A DNA stretch of 64,000 bases from Acetobacter syzygii (lineage in GTDB: Bacteria > Pseudomonadota > Alphaproteobacteria > Acetobacterales > Acetobacteraceae). Positions 10,085-20,614 of the stretch are shown piece by piece. The notes beneath the pieces are model-generated. The model searched no databases and was not told the origin of the DNA. It worked only from the letters and a program-made list of their open reading frames with translations. Where the stretch lies: positions 18,296 through 82,295 of the forward strand of contig NZ_BAMZ01000007.1 in assembly GCF_000964225.1 (NCBI RefSeq). The letters are read 5' to 3'. Within the stretch, counting starts at the first letter, position 1; each line of letters opens with the position of its first letter. The translations under genes and the position numbers were made by a program.

Positions 10085-10313
10085 GGGCGGTAATATCTCT
10101 CTCAATTAGGTTTTAACATCACACTGCCAGGCAGAGCATTTTGTGTCTTGTCTGCCTACCGTGTGAAGGCGTGTTGAATCTGAAATAGCAGGTCAGGAAT
10201 GAATTAATAAATAACAATAATATAAATGCTTTGTTTCTAAATTTTTCCGTTCCAGATCGTGGTGAGGTTTGCCCAAGCGGCTTGTGGGGTAGAGTCCGCT
10301 TTGCAACAAACGA

Positions 10314-11321
10314 TTAGTTATGGGAGAGAACCGGGTAATGGCAGGCTACCTCATGGTTGGGGGCAATTGGCCTTAATTGGGGGGCATCATGCGCGCAGCG
10401 GGCCTGTGCGGCAGGGCAGCGCGTATGAAAACGACAGCCAGACGGTTTGTGCACAGGGCTGGGAATTTCCCCCCGTAAAGGGGCATGTTGTGGCGTGCCA
10501 ACAACTGGTCTAGGCACTGCCTGTGTGAGTGCAATCGTATAAGGGTGGACGGAATGGTGGAGAACGTTATCTGTCTCTCCCAATTCCACAATGGCGCCAA
10601 GGTACATCACGGCAACGCGGGTTGATATCTGCCGGACCACTGCCAGATCATGTGCTATAAAAACATAGGTGAGGCCCAACTGCTTTTGCAGGTCTGCGAA
10701 GAGATTAACAATTTGTGCCTGCACGGAAACATCCAGAGCTGAAACAGGCTCGTCCGCCACGATCAGGCGGGGGGAGAGGGCAAGGGCACGTGCAATGTTA
10801 ATGCGTTGGCGTTGGCCGCCGGAAAATTCGTGTGGATAACGTGCAAGGGCAGCACGGGGCAGGCTGACCAGCTCCATTAGTTCAGCCAGCCTTTGTGTTA
10901 TGGCGCTGGCTGATCGGCGCTCTCCATTGACGGTGCCGTGGACTTTTAAAGGTTCTGCTAGTAGATCGCCTATTCGCCTGCGGGGATTGAGGGACGCATA
11001 GGAATCCTGAAACACCATCTGCATTCGTTGCCGTAGAGGGCGTAGCGTGCGTTCGGGCAGATGAGTGATGTCCTGTCCCTCAAATATAATCTGCCCGGAT
11101 GTTACGTCGTGTAATCGTAATAAACAGCGGCCTAGTGTGGACTTGCCACAGCCTGATTCACCAACCAGCCCCAGTACTTCCCCAGACATGACAGAGAAGG
11201 AAATGCCGTCAACAGCTTTGAGGGTTTGCCCCTTGTTCAGCGTATAGGTTTTGTAAACATCCTTGACGGTAAGAACGGGCTCATCGCGCGTAGTCTGTAG
11301 GGAGGTGCTGTTTGGGGGCAT
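10314..11321 (-). CDS. Peptide-type ABC transporter ATPase, DppF/OppF-like
   Basis: ATP-hydrolysing subunit of a peptide/nickel-type importer, about 335 residues. It shows Walker [11 protein letters not shown]-loop [14 protein letters not shown], signature [15 protein letters not shown], Walker [13 protein letters not shown] and the family's C-terminal extension with Cys residues ([14 protein letters not shown]) after about residue 285. It is the last gene of the minus-strand order permease-permease-ATPase-ATPase. The ATG at 11321 has AGGTG a few bases upstream and follows the previous stop by 8 bases; a GTG at 11333 is also possible. The cargo is unknown. Confidence 0.9.
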   Translation of the reverse strand: MPPNSTSLQTTRDEPVLTVKDVYKTYTLNKGQTLKAVDGISFSVMSGEVLGLVGESGCGKSTLGRCLLRLHDVTSGQIIFEGQDITHLPERTLRPLRQRMQMVFQDSYASLNPRRRIGDLLAEPLKVHGTVNGERRSASAITQRLAELMELVSLPRAALARYPHEFSGGQRQRINIARALALSPRLIVADEPVSALDVSVQAQIVNLFADLQKQLGLTYVFIAHDLAVVRQISTRVAVMYLGAIVELGETDNVLHHSVHPYTIALTQAVPRPVVGTPQHAPLRGEIPSPVHKPSGCRFHTRCPAAQARCAHDAPQLRPIAPNHEVACHYPVLSHN

Positions 11322-11329
11322 GAGGCACC

Positions 11330-12358
11330 TCACACAGTTGCTGTTGTGTTGGCGGAAAAACGAGGAGGTAAAGGTGTTCCCTCCATTGGCAGCAGGCAGG
11401 CGACTTTATGATGGGAGTTTATGGCATGGAATGCCGGAGGTGGAGCAGGCAGGCAGGTCGCGTGACTATAGGTGCAGCGTGGTGCAAAAGCACATCCAGC
11501 CGGACGTTCCAGAGGCTGGGGTGGGCTGCCCGGAATGGCGGGTAAACGCTCCGGGCGAGGGCCGCTCATGGGGGGGATGGAAGCCAGCAGTGCAGCGGTA
11601 TAAGGGTGTTGCGGATGTGCGAACAGGGCTTGGGTAGTTCCTGTTTCGGCCACACGCCCGGAATACAGGACCAGAGTTTTGTCACATGTTTCGGCCACCA
11701 CGCCCATATCGTGGGTGATCAGTAAAACAGAAGAACCATAGGTTTTGCGCAAATTCCGCATGAGGTCCAAAATCTGGGCCTGCACCGTTACGTCTAAGGC
11801 GGTGGTAGGTTCATCGGCAATCAGCAGAGATGGATTGCAGGAGAGGGCCATGGCAATCATGGCACGCTGGCGTAATCCGCCGGAAAGCTGGTGGGGATAA
11901 CGGTTTGCGGTATTGAGCGGGTCAGGAACTCCCATTTCCCCCAGCAGCTCCACAGTGCGGGCACGGGCTTGCCTGCGGGAGAGCTTTTGGTGAACACGCA
12001 ACTGCTCGTCTATCTGCCAGCCAATGGTATAAACGGGGGTAAAGGCTGTCATGGGGTCTTGGAAAATCATGGCAATCTCTTGCCCCCGCAGCGTGCGGAG
12101 CTGCTTGCCAGACATGGCCAGAAGGTCCTGCCCCTTAAAGAGGGCCATGCCTGTAATGCGTACGCCCGGTGCGTCTATTAACCCCATCAGGGCCATGGCC
12201 GTAACGGATTTGCCAGATCCAGATTCCCCGACCAGTCCCAGTATTTCCTGCTCGCCGATACTGAAGGAGATGTTTTCAACAATAGGTATCATCTGCCCGC
12301 GTGTGGCAAAGCTTACACACAGGTTCTGCACTTCAAGCAGGGGAGCATTAACGGGCAT
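11330..12358 (-). CDS. Peptide-type ABC transporter ATPase, DppD/OppD-like
   Basis: First ATPase subunit of the same importer, about 342 residues. Walker [19 protein letters not shown]-loop [19 protein letters not shown], signature [15 protein letters not shown], Walker [21 protein letters not shown] and a C-terminal Cys-containing segment ([14 protein letters not shown]) are typical of OppD. The start at 12358 is chosen because AAGGG sits six bases upstream. It overlaps the end of the upstream permease gene by 11 bases, which suggests translational coupling. With its partner ATPase it would power the two permeases encoded just upstream. Confidence 0.9.
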   Translation of the reverse strand: MPVNAPLLEVQNLCVSFATRGQMIPIVENISFSIGEQEILGLVGESGSGKSVTAMALMGLIDAPGVRITGMALFKGQDLLAMSGKQLRTLRGQEIAMIFQDPMTAFTPVYTIGWQIDEQLRVHQKLSRRQARARTVELLGEMGVPDPLNTANRYPHQLSGGLRQRAMIAMALSCNPSLLIADEPTTALDVTVQAQILDLMRNLRKTYGSSVLLITHDMGVVAETCDKTLVLYSGRVAETGTTQALFAHPQHPYTAALLASIPPMSGPRPERLPAIPGSPPQPLERPAGCAFAPRCTYSHATCLPAPPPAFHAINSHHKVACLLPMEGTPLPPRFSANTTATV

Positions 12359-13322
12359 CGCGTACCCTTGGGTCAAGGAGAAGGTAGGCAGCATCAACAA
12401 GAGCGTTAGCCAACACAACAAATACGGCGGAATACATGACTGTAGCCATGATTAGTGGCAGGTCCAGACTGTTGAGAGCCTGATAGGTCAGACGGCCTAC
12501 ACCGGGCAGGCCAAATACGACCTCGGTGAGCAAGGCTCCTCCCCCAACAAGCTGTGCAAAGTCCATGCCAAAAAGGGAGACAAATGTAATCAGTGCTGTG
12601 CGCAGGCCGTGGCGGAGGAGCACGCGGGTGGGAGACAACCCTTTGGCACGTGCTGTGCGCATGAAGTCTTCTCCCATAATGGCAACCAGATCTGCTCGTA
12701 AAATACGGCTATAGATACCAACAAACATAACGGCCAGAACACACCACGGAATAACCAGAGACCGAAACCAGTCAAAAGGACTTTGGGTGAATGGAACATA
12801 ACCTAGCCCCGGCACCCACGAAAACAGCCATGTATCGTGGTAACTGTTCTGGGTAATCAGATTGACGACCTGACCGAGCCAGAAAACAGGGATGGAAATA
12901 CCAACCAGCCCAAGCATCATCAGCAACCGGTCCAGCCAGGAACCCTTGAATGCTGCTGCAAGCACTCCCATGCCAATGGAGAGAACTACCCAGATAACAG
13001 CAGCCCCTGTAACGAGCGAAAGTGTGACGGGAGCCGCCCGCATGATTTCTGGCACAACACGCTCACCACGGTTGGCGTAAGATGCCAGATCACGCGTAAT
13101 GAACAGTTTTTTCATCATAATGGCATATTGCACAGGTAATGGGCGATCAAACCCATATTCCTTGCGGACTTTTTCCATTGTTTGTGGGGCTGCGTTACGC
13201 CCTGCAATGCGGGCAGTGGGGTCAGCCCCCGGTGTTGCAAAAAAGACCGCAAACACCAAAGCTGAAATGCCAAACAACACAAAAATAGTCTGACCCATAC
13301 GACGCATGAGAGGGATGATCAT
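12348..13322 (-). CDS. Peptide-type ABC transporter permease, DppB-like
   Basis: Inner-membrane permease of about 324 residues with six hydrophobic helices. It starts with a first helix QTIFVLFGISALVFAVFFATPG and has the cytoplasmic EAA loop GEDFMRTARAKGLSPTRVL, where the ATPase docks. The late segment GALLTEVVFGLPGVGRL is characteristic of DppB/OppB proteins. The start at 13322 (MIIPLMRR) has a GAGGGGG ribosome site; an upstream start at 13385 would add a non-family extension. It follows the DppC-like gene by 13 bases. Confidence 0.9.
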   Translation of the reverse strand: MIIPLMRRMGQTIFVLFGISALVFAVFFATPGADPTARIAGRNAAPQTMEKVRKEYGFDRPLPVQYAIMMKKLFITRDLASYANRGERVVPEIMRAAPVTLSLVTGAAVIWVVLSIGMGVLAAAFKGSWLDRLLMMLGLVGISIPVFWLGQVVNLITQNSYHDTWLFSWVPGLGYVPFTQSPFDWFRSLVIPWCVLAVMFVGIYSRILRADLVAIMGEDFMRTARAKGLSPTRVLLRHGLRTALITFVSLFGMDFAQLVGGGALLTEVVFGLPGVGRLTYQALNSLDLPLIMATVMYSAVFVVLANALVDAAYLLLDPRVRDAR

Positions 13323-13335
13323 GATTCTGCCCCCC

Positions 13336-14343
13336 TCATTCCCGCCGGGATGTGTCGCGCACGTCCAGCGCATCGCGTAGACCATCTCCCAGAATGTTCA
13401 GTGCCAGCACAACAGCTACAATAGCCATACCCGGTGCAATGGCGACCATGGGGCGGGTATAAATCAGTCCTTCTCCGTCCAGTATGATTGTTCCCCATGA
13501 TGCAGCGGGTGCCTGCACCCCGATGGATAAAAAAGACAAAGCACTTTCCGCCAGAAGAGCCATGGCCATAAGCAGGGGGCCCATTACTACCAATGTTGTG
13601 CTCACATTGGGTAGAATATCATGCAATATTATGCGCCAACGTGGTACACCCAAGCATTTGGCGGCGGTAACAAATTCTGCCTGTCTCAGTGCAATCACGC
13701 GCCCTCGCACTGGGCGGGCGGCATAGGGTACATACACCAGTGCAATAATAACAATAGGAATAAGCAGGTTATCAGCTTCGATGACAAATGGGCCGATCTG
13801 CAATCCTGATGTGATGGTGACAATGGAGAGAGAAATAGCAAACAGATAAACAGGTACTGCCCACATTATATCCATAAGCCTGCATAGAATAATATCCGTT
13901 ATTCCACCAAAAAAACCTGCGGTAATGCCGACAATACCAGACATGATCAGGCAGAGTACAGCCGCACTGAAGGAAATAAGCAGCGAGTTCCGCCCCCCGT
14001 ATAACAGGCGTGCCATAATGTCGCGCCCTTGGCTGTCCGCTCCTAAAAAGTAGGTTGCCTGCCATGTTGGTCCAATGGGACTAAGGCCCAGGTGCAAAGG
14101 ATTGTCGTTAGGCTGCATAATGTCAGTTTCCTGACCATTAAGCATAATCGTGCCAGCAACATCGGACAGAAACGGGTTGGTGTGGGCAATATGATGGGCA
14201 TAAAACGGAGCGCACAGGCTTGCCAGAATGATAAAAGCCAGTACCGCCACGGAGGCAAGGGCTGAGTGGTTACGCAGTAAGGAGCGAAGCGCACTTGTCC
14301 ATGGTCCGGCGGAAAAGGGGCGTGTGTCGGACGGCTGTGTCAT
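13336..14343 (-). CDS. Peptide-type ABC transporter permease, DppC-like
   Basis: Inner-membrane permease of 335 residues and first gene of the transporter operon. A first helix at about 30-50 is followed by the periplasmic OppC-type segment (HLGLSPIGPTWQATYFLGAD, SQGRDIMARLLYGGRNSLLI). The EAA loop is AEFVTAAKCLGVPRWRIILH, and FLSIGVQAPAASWGTII is typical of OppC/DppC. The gene order C-B-D-F with no binding-protein gene before or after it is unusual. A binding protein must be encoded elsewhere, or the partner is non-standard. About 180 bases separate it from the terminator of the upstream aldolase operon. Confidence 0.9.
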   Translation of the reverse strand: MTQPSDTRPFSAGPWTSALRSLLRNHSALASVAVLAFIILASLCAPFYAHHIAHTNPFLSDVAGTIMLNGQETDIMQPNDNPLHLGLSPIGPTWQATYFLGADSQGRDIMARLLYGGRNSLLISFSAAVLCLIMSGIVGITAGFFGGITDIILCRLMDIMWAVPVYLFAISLSIVTITSGLQIGPFVIEADNLLIPIVIIALVYVPYAARPVRGRVIALRQAEFVTAAKCLGVPRWRIILHDILPNVSTTLVVMGPLLMAMALLAESALSFLSIGVQAPAASWGTIILDGEGLIYTRPMVAIAPGMAIVAVVLALNILGDGLRDALDVRDTSRRE

Positions 14344-14526
14344 TATGCCTGCGTTTATTCAAGGACGATAAAAAGGAACTGTAACCTTGCGGGAACAACA
14401 GAGTTAAAAACAAGTTGGTATTGTGAACGTCCTTGCCCGCAAGAGCAAGTCAGAGCACCGCAAAGGCGCATGGTATGGTGAAGAAGAGTTGAGGGAGTTG
14501 CCGTAAATCAGACTGCGCATAAACAG

Positions 14527-14556
14527 AAAGGGGAAGGCCAGAAGCCTTCCCCTTTT
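14527..14556 (-). terminator. Terminator of the receptor/oxygenase/aldolase operon
   Basis: AAAGGGGAAGGC (14527-14538) and GCCTTCCCCTTT (14544-14555) form a 12-bp perfect stem with a 5-base loop, 25 bases after the aldolase stop. On the minus strand T-rich sequence follows. It separates the upstream catabolic operon from the ABC transporter operon. Confidence 0.75.
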
Positions 14557-14580
14557 GTGCGATGTGGGTGGAGTGTTGTG

Positions 14581-15318
14581 TTAGTTTTTGTAGTCGGGTT
14601 GCTCGCGGTCAAGCTTGCGGCGCAGGGCTTTCCAAATCATCTGGCCCTGATCGGGGTCGGTATCGAACTGTTTTTTGGTGCGCAGGAGTTTCTCTTCAGA
14701 AGGAATATGCAAAGGCATACCAGTGGATTGCGCTGCAATCTGGATTTTGCAGGCCTGTTCCATATAATACATCCGGTAAAAAGCCTGTGCCACCGTGCTG
14801 CCAACTGTCAGCAGGCCGTGGTTTTGTAAAATAATGGCGTTACGCGTGCCAAGGTCACGTACAAGGCGTTCACGTTCGCTGAGGTTGTCGTCAGCGGCAA
14901 TGCCTTCGTAAGCGTGGAAGGCTACTGCACCATAAAATTCAATATTGATCTGGTTAAGTGGCAGAATACCCTTTTCCTGCGCAGCAATGACCATGCCGGG
15001 TATGGTGTGGGTATGCATAACGCATTCGGCATCCGGTCGGTTGGCGTGAATGGCGGAATGGATAACAAAGCCAGCGGGGTTAATGGCCCAGCTTGTTTCC
15101 TGTTGGGGAATGCCATCGGCATCCACAACGACCAGAGAGCTTGCTGTAATTTCCTCAAACAAAAGCCCGTAAGGGTTGACCAGGTAGCGGTGCCCACCAC
15201 CGGGCAGGCGTAAGGATAGGTGGGTATAAACCAGATCGGTCATGTCAAACTGGGCAATAAGCCGGTAAGCCGCAGCCAGATCTTCGCGCAGTTCCTGTTC
15301 GGTCTGTAGTGTTGTCAT
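14581..15318 (-). CDS. Class II aldolase/adducin-family protein
   Basis: A 245-residue cytoplasmic protein of the zinc-dependent class II aldolase/adducin fold. The metal-binding HxH is MHTHT (His102, His104) and the third ligand is His167 in LQNHGLLTVG. Members cleave or decarboxylate sugar phosphates or hydroxy acids, but many are uncharacterised. It is the last gene of the operon, 33 bases after the 2-oxoglutarate oxygenase gene. No sugar kinase is encoded nearby, so a tetronate-type (Otn/Dtn) pathway, which needs one, is not supported. Confidence 0.88.
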   Translation of the reverse strand: MTTLQTEQELREDLAAAYRLIAQFDMTDLVYTHLSLRLPGGGHRYLVNPYGLLFEEITASSLVVVDADGIPQQETSWAINPAGFVIHSAIHANRPDAECVMHTHTIPGMVIAAQEKGILPLNQINIEFYGAVAFHAYEGIAADDNLSERERLVRDLGTRNAIILQNHGLLTVGSTVAQAFYRMYYMEQACKIQIAAQSTGMPLHIPSEEKLLRTKKQFDTDPDQGQMIWKALRRKLDREQPDYKN

Positions 15319-15351
15319 TGTCTGGTGGTCCTTAAATGCAAATGGTTGGAA

Positions 15352-16398
15352 TTAGTGCGTTGCTACACGTTTAAAATGGCCAAAAGTCGCGGTTTTGCGT
15401 GCTCCAGTAGGGAGTTGCAGGTCGCCTTTTTCAACCTTGCGTACCAGGTACTGATACGTTTGCAAGGCTTGTGCCCACATGTGTTCACCTATTGTAATGG
15501 TTTCGTAAGATGCTTCGTCTCCTTTGGCAAAAGCGGGCAGGGGGCGGATCTGGGTGTGATAATCGCACGCATAAAAGAGTGGGAAGGAATAGCGCTCTTC
15601 GGCGACCTTGCGTACCCGGTGAGCTGTTGCCACAAATTGCCCTGCGGTCATGACTTCCAGCATGTCACCAATGTTGACCACAAATGCCCCCGGAATAGGG
15701 GGGGCATCAATCCAGTCTCCATGACCATTCATGACCTCTAGCCCCGGTTTGTCAGCGAGCAGAATGGTAAAGCATTCATAATCCGTATGCGCGCCAATGC
15801 CCGGAGCATCCTGTGCTTCGGCATCGTATGGGTAGTGGATCATGCGGAGTTTGGATGGTGGAAAATTGGCAACATCATCAAAATAGTTTTCATCCAGCCC
15901 CAAAGCCAGAGCAAACCCGCGGAAGAGCGTGCGCCCAAGATCAAACACAGCACGGTAATAAGCTTCCGCGGCAACCCGGAAGCCCGGAACATCCGGCCAG
16001 TTATTGGGCCCGAGCAAAGGGGTACCTGCCTGTACAAGCGGATGGTTGGCTGGAACCTCATACCCAATATCAAAAGCTTCTTTGTGGTCGGGTCGCCCTG
16101 CGGAATAGACTTCCTCGCCTTCCGGCACAAAGCCTTTATGGGTGGCTGATGTGCCTATGTAATAATCCATTTTTTTGTCAAATGGCTGGGCAAAAAAATC
16201 TCGCGCAGCCTTGCGGACACCTTCTATCAGGTCAGTTCCAACATGATGGCCAGAAATATAGAGAAAACCGATATTGCTTGCGGCATCACCCAGTTTTTCG
16301 GCTACAGCCTGTCGTTCGGCTACGTCCGTGCTATAAAGACCGCTGATATCAATAACGGGAATACGGGTGAAAGTTTCAGCTGTTTTGGAAACAGACAT
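15352..16398 (-). CDS. 2-oxoglutarate/Fe(II) oxygenase, isopenicillin N synthase family
   Basis: A 348-residue non-haem iron oxygenase. The N-terminal DIOX_N-like part begins [11 protein letters not shown]. The C-terminal double-stranded beta helix carries the iron triad His204-x-Asp206 (GAHTDYECF) and His260 (ATAHRVRK), and the co-substrate residues Arg269-x-Ser271 (ERYSFPLF). These fit enzymes that hydroxylate or desaturate a small molecule using oxygen and 2-oxoglutarate; related bacterial proteins include ethylene-forming enzyme, but the substrate is not predictable. The ATG at 16398 shares its A with the upstream stop (TGATG), so translation is coupled to the TIM-barrel gene. Confidence 0.87.
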   Translation of the reverse strand: MSVSKTAETFTRIPVIDISGLYSTDVAERQAVAEKLGDAASNIGFLYISGHHVGTDLIEGVRKAARDFFAQPFDKKMDYYIGTSATHKGFVPEGEEVYSAGRPDHKEAFDIGYEVPANHPLVQAGTPLLGPNNWPDVPGFRVAAEAYYRAVFDLGRTLFRGFALALGLDENYFDDVANFPPSKLRMIHYPYDAEAQDAPGIGAHTDYECFTILLADKPGLEVMNGHGDWIDAPPIPGAFVVNIGDMLEVMTAGQFVATAHRVRKVAEERYSFPLFYACDYHTQIRPLPAFAKGDEASYETITIGEHMWAQALQTYQYLVRKVEKGDLQLPTGARKTATFGHFKRVATH

Positions 16399-17264
16399 CA
16401 ACCCAGTTCCTTCTTGTTGTCAGTGTTTGACATGACATGTTGAAAGTGCTCGCGTTCTGTTTGTCCGGTCCAGACATTAAGGGACCACAGATCAGCAACG
16501 GGCATGTTGGTAAATGGCAGCGTATGTAAATAACCATCTGGCCCGCATTCGGGGGTCATGGTGGTGGTGGTGTATCCACGCGCTTGCTGGCTCTGCCATA
16601 TTTGTTGCCATATGCTCTGGTGGAAGTGCAGAGCTGAAGCATATTCCGGTGCGCCGGGGTGAGGAGCCTGTGGCCCCTGATCATATCCAACGCGCGCCTG
16701 AATATGATGCACACGCTCCACAAAAGCGGACAGATCATCCGCAGGGTCATTCAGCAGACGTTCACAGCAGACAACCCAGTGACTGATGTCGGCTGTAAAA
16801 AGGGCGGAGGGAAGCTGGGCAATAACGTCCAGTGTAACCCATGGTGTTGCCAGAATACGGGAGCGATGCGTTTCAAAGCAGCAAGGCACCTGTGCTGCAC
16901 GGCAAATATCCTGTGCCTGTGCCATAAATTCCACCTGCTGGTTTGCAGGCCAGCGGTCATTGCCGCCCAGAATAGTAATAAAACGTGGTTGCATGAGCAG
17001 GGCGCGTTCTACCGCCCCGTGCAAATCATCCAGATGCTCCTGCACTGTGGCGCTCTGGTTGGGAATAACGCCACCGCCGGTCATGGCAATGGCAATGTAA
17101 GGTGCGCCTTCGTCTTTCAGAATTGTGGCGCATGTGCGGGCCTGGCTGAGGGTTGGAGGAATACGGGCTTCCAAGCCGACAAAGCCTGCCGTGCGGGCTT
17201 CCGCCAGTGGGTGGTCCCACTGGCGGTTGTCTCCCCATAAAGTGCGGAAAAGTTCAAATTGCAT
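16398..17264 (-). CDS. TIM-barrel protein of the sugar isomerase/epimerase (AP endonuclease 2) family
   Basis: About 288 residues with the xylose-isomerase-like TIM-barrel pattern. It has a repeated Glu/His metal-ligand pattern: CCFETHRSR in the middle, [26 protein letters not shown] and the C-terminal TPECGPDGY. Homologues isomerise or epimerise sugars, inositols or hydroxy acids with a divalent metal. The start at 17264 ([11 protein letters not shown]) has GGGAAAG upstream and lies 29 bases after the receptor stop; an earlier start at 17318 would overlap the receptor gene. Position between receptor and oxygenase genes implies action on the imported compound or its product. Confidence 0.82.
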   Translation of the reverse strand: MQFELFRTLWGDNRQWDHPLAEARTAGFVGLEARIPPTLSQARTCATILKDEGAPYIAIAMTGGGVIPNQSATVQEHLDDLHGAVERALLMQPRFITILGGNDRWPANQQVEFMAQAQDICRAAQVPCCFETHRSRILATPWVTLDVIAQLPSALFTADISHWVVCCERLLNDPADDLSAFVERVHHIQARVGYDQGPQAPHPGAPEYASALHFHQSIWQQIWQSQQARGYTTTTMTPECGPDGYLHTLPFTNMPVADLWSLNVWTGQTEREHFQHVMSNTDNKKELG

Positions 17265-17293
17265 CAACGCTTTCCCGGTTCTTTGCTGGTTGA

Positions 17294-19705
17294 TCAGAAG
17301 TTGTAGTGCAGGTCGCAACCAACCCAGCGCGGTGTTTGAATGTACTGTGCCCGGTTGCCATCGCTCCCTGTAAAGGAATAGGTGGAGCCGTGGTTGTCTT
17401 GCAGGTTGTCAACGTAAACAGCAGCAGTCCATTTTCCGGTTTTCGGACCAACTTCCATACGCAGGCCCAAAGAGCTGATCTTGCTGGTTTTTGCGTTGTT
17501 GTCGCCCAGTGCAGCCCACATGTTGTCTTTCCAAGTGTAGCTGGCCTGCAGTGTGGTGCGGTAGTTACGGATGTCGATGTTGTAGCGTGCGACAGCACTC
17601 CATGAAAAGCGCGGCGCAAACGGGAGCTGGGAGTTGTGTGCAATTTTTGGATCAAGCGTAAGGCCCGGCAAAGAATCAACCGGACTTTTGATCTGTGCAT
17701 CCAGGTAAGCAAATGACCCACGCAGATCAAGATTGGGGATCAGGTTATGGAGCGATGCAGACGCTTCGCCACCACGGGTGCGTGCGCGCGGAATGGTGCC
17801 CAGAGTCAGGGAGTTGCTGGTTACGTTTGAATTCGGATAGGGGTGGAATGTCCCAAAGAACAACGTCTGGCGGTTGTGGTATTCATAATCAAACAGAGAC
17901 CCTTCCAGCACCAGTTTGTTGTGCAGGAGAGAGGATTTAATACCCACTTCATATGCAATCAGATTTTCCGGGCGGACATAATCCAGAGCAGCAGGTGCAA
18001 GCACAGGGGCTGCAAAGTAACTACCAGCCTTATACCCGTTAGAAATTGTGCCGTAGGCGTAAGTGCCCGGCACAATCTGGTAGCGCAGCCCTACGCGGCC
18101 GGTAAAGCGTTCGTAATCATGGCGTTCATTCAGGTGGTTGATCTGGCCATTCTGGGTTGCATAAAAAGGTGCGCCCAGACGTGGGCTGTTGGCCCCTACA
18201 TACGAATAGCTTGAACCACCATTAAAGCCACGTTCATCATAAGAAAAACGACCGGATGCAATAAAGTCCAGTTTTTTGGTAATATTGGTGACTGTATTGA
18301 CGTAAACGCCCGTGGACAGGTTCTGCTGCGAAAAATGATTGGTCAGGTTGACCATGCTGCCGGGGTCATCCTTACGGTAGCTGGTGTAATCCCCGTCAAT
18401 CTTGTCATAGGACTCAAAAACACCGACTGTCAGGTGGAAGATTTTTGCCAGATTCATACGCAGGTGCATATCGTGCGACTGTGCAATGGCGGTATCATTC
18501 CAACGGTAATCTGCGTATTTTGTGCCAACACCATCGACCACGGCGGAGGTTGAATCTCCCCCGTTGTTTCTTACGCCACCGGGGACCGTGCCCAGACCAT
18601 CGTAGTTATCCAGATCATCGCGGCGATAAAAATCGATCCCTGTTGTGGAGGAGAAGGTACCGAAGTCAAAAGCCTTGGTATAGTTGACTGATACGCCACC
18701 ACCGTTTTCATTCCGTTTTGGGGGAGTATCACCAACATTAACGGCGTGTGGATTGGGGTTTGCCCCCACCCCGCCGTTGGCCACGCTGTCCAGATCCTGA
18801 GGAGAGGTGGAGCGTCCTTTGTCACGCGTGTAGTGAATATTCAGCAGCACGGAGGATGTATCGTCCACCACAAACTTGGTCAGGTTGCGGATTGCCAGCA
18901 GATCCTGCGAGCCATAGCGTGCTCCTGTGGCAACGTCCTTCTGCCAGCCGTCGCCTTTAACGTAGTTGAACGCCAGACGGTTGGAAATTTTGCTGGTAAT
19001 AGGCGTGTTAATGGCAAAGCGACCACGGTTTGTGTTGTAGCTGCTGTAGCCCCATTCTGCATACCCGCCGAATTTATCAGATGGTTTAACAGATTGAACG
19101 TTAATGCTGCCGCCCGTGGTGCTGCGACCCATATCAAAACCCTGAGGGCCTTTTTCTGTGGCAACGCTTTCAACATCCAGCATCTGCCCCGTGTAAAAAA
19201 CGGGGAAAGGAGCCAGCACACCGTCCAGATAAATGCCAATCCCGCCCATGTTGGTGCCCACATAGTCATCCAGACCAACGCCACGGATGGAAAAGATGGG
19301 AGCCGAGCCTGAAACCGCATTTGTTGCGGTGACGCCGGGCGTAAAGGAGGCAATGTCCTTGGGGTTTTCAAGGTGAAGCGAGCGTAGTTCCTGACCGCTG
19401 ATCACGTTAACCGTTGTCGGTTCGGACAGGTAGCGGTGGGTGTGTGACTGCGTAACTTCTACCTGTTCGGTAGCCCCTTTACGCGGTGCTGTGTTTTTCC
19501 GGCGTGGTGTGGTTCCAGCGTGCTTGCGGCCACTGGCGGCATGGTTAGCCGTTACGGGGTGAGCACTGCTGGAGACCGGTGTCGTTGCGGCTGCTGCCAG
19601 CGGCGAGGTGGAAGCCAGAAGAAGGCAGGGCAAGGCTGGCAGGGTTACATAAGCTGGAACCGTAGCCAGAAGACGGAAGGACCGACGTAAAAAACATGAT
19701 TTCAT
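17294..19705 (-). CDS. TonB-dependent outer-membrane receptor
   Basis: An 803-residue receptor. A signal peptide of about 38 residues ends in LAAAAT, followed by a Lys/Arg-rich linker, a plug domain (TVNVISGQELRS, SIRGVGLDDYVG, TEKGPQGFDMGRSTTGGSIN) and a 22-strand barrel ending in the canonical aromatic terminus GCDLHYNF. The plug's GR-TGG motif is conserved. It is the first gene of the operon with TIM-barrel, oxygenase and aldolase genes, so its cargo is probably a catabolic substrate or a metal complex handled by those enzymes rather than a general siderophore. CAGGAATA precedes the ATG. Confidence 0.92.
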   Translation of the reverse strand: MKSCFLRRSFRLLATVPAYVTLPALPCLLLASTSPLAAAATTPVSSSAHPVTANHAASGRKHAGTTPRRKNTAPRKGATEQVEVTQSHTHRYLSEPTTVNVISGQELRSLHLENPKDIASFTPGVTATNAVSGSAPIFSIRGVGLDDYVGTNMGGIGIYLDGVLAPFPVFYTGQMLDVESVATEKGPQGFDMGRSTTGGSINVQSVKPSDKFGGYAEWGYSSYNTNRGRFAINTPITSKISNRLAFNYVKGDGWQKDVATGARYGSQDLLAIRNLTKFVVDDTSSVLLNIHYTRDKGRSTSPQDLDSVANGGVGANPNPHAVNVGDTPPKRNENGGGVSVNYTKAFDFGTFSSTTGIDFYRRDDLDNYDGLGTVPGGVRNNGGDSTSAVVDGVGTKYADYRWNDTAIAQSHDMHLRMNLAKIFHLTVGVFESYDKIDGDYTSYRKDDPGSMVNLTNHFSQQNLSTGVYVNTVTNITKKLDFIASGRFSYDERGFNGGSSYSYVGANSPRLGAPFYATQNGQINHLNERHDYERFTGRVGLRYQIVPGTYAYGTISNGYKAGSYFAAPVLAPAALDYVRPENLIAYEVGIKSSLLHNKLVLEGSLFDYEYHNRQTLFFGTFHPYPNSNVTSNSLTLGTIPRARTRGGEASASLHNLIPNLDLRGSFAYLDAQIKSPVDSLPGLTLDPKIAHNSQLPFAPRFSWSAVARYNIDIRNYRTTLQASYTWKDNMWAALGDNNAKTSKISSLGLRMEVGPKTGKWTAAVYVDNLQDNHGSTYSFTGSDGNRAQYIQTPRWVGCDLHYNF

Positions 19706-19861
19706 TGCCCGTATTCCTGTTTCATTCCCGTTGGAACCGGTGCCTGGGGCGCATAGGGCAACCGATCTTTTCGTTTTTATTTGATAACGAAATCTCCTCC
19801 ATATTCGTTTAAAAAGAACTAAATCATACTTTTGCTGATTGGTACGTGGTGGGCAAAAAAT

Positions 19862-20614
19862 TTAATAACGAAGCATCTGGTTAAGAAAATTTTGAGCTCT
19901 ATCGCTTTTGGGGGAGGTGAAAAAAATTTCAGGTGGTGTAATTTCCACTATTTTTCCTTGATCCATAAAAATAATACGATCAGCAATACGGCGGCTAAAC
20001 GCCATTTCGTGCGTTACGCAAACAGTTGTAATGCCCTGTTCGGACAATTCGTCCATAATGCTGACAACCCCCACAATGGCTTCGGGGTCCAGTGCGGCTG
20101 TGGGCTCATCAAACAACATAACTTCTGGCTGCATACACAAGGCACGAGCAATGGCCACGCGCTGCTGCTGCCCACCAGAAAGCTGGATGGGGTATTTGTC
20201 CGCCTGATCTGGAATACCTACCTGATTCAGGTACCTGCGTGCCAGGGTCGTGGCTTCTATTCTGGACATGCGCCTGACGCGCATGGGGGCCAGAATACAG
20301 TTGTCCAGCACACTCAGGTGCGGGAACAGGTTATAATTCTGGAACACCATCCCCACCATGCAGCGGAGCTGGATAGGATCCGTTTTGTCATTGATCAGTT
20401 TGCCGTCAATGGTCAGCGTGCCGCTATCATGTGGTTCAATGCGATTAAGGGTGCGGATCAGGGTTGATTTACCGGACCCCGATGGCCCTAGAACCACAAT
20501 TTTTTCGCCACGGCTAACATCAAAATCTATGCGGTCAAGGGCAACAAACTCACCAAAGAGCTTGCTCATACCTCTGACGGAGATCATGGGGGGAGATGTG
20601 GGTTCATGCTGCAT
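19862..20614 (-). CDS. Polar amino acid ABC transporter ATPase, GlnQ-like
   Basis: A 250-residue ATPase of the polar amino acid uptake family. Walker [20 protein letters not shown]-loop [18 protein letters not shown], signature [15 protein letters not shown], Walker [16 protein letters not shown] and the switch histidine in VTHEMAF are all intact. The start at 20614 (MQHEPTSPP) overlaps the end of the upstream permease gene by 11 bases. An alternative is 20647. It is the last gene of the lysR-transporter operon. Confidence 0.92.
   Translation of the reverse strand: MQHEPTSPPMISVRGMSKLFGEFVALDRIDFDVSRGEKIVVLGPSGSGKSTLIRTLNRIEPHDSGTLTIDGKLINDKTDPIQLRCMVGMVFQNYNLFPHLSVLDNCILAPMRVRRMSRIEATTLARRYLNQVGIPDQADKYPIQLSGGQQQRVAIARALCMQPEVMLFDEPTAALDPEAIVGVVSIMDELSEQGITTVCVTHEMAFSRRIADRIIFMDQGKIVEITPPEIFFTSPKSDRAQNFLNQMLRY

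Noticed and set aside
14581..17264. A tetronate (Otn/Dtn) pathway from the aldolase and TIM-barrel pair
   Set aside because: No kinase or dehydrogenase of that pathway is present, and the oxygenase does not fit.
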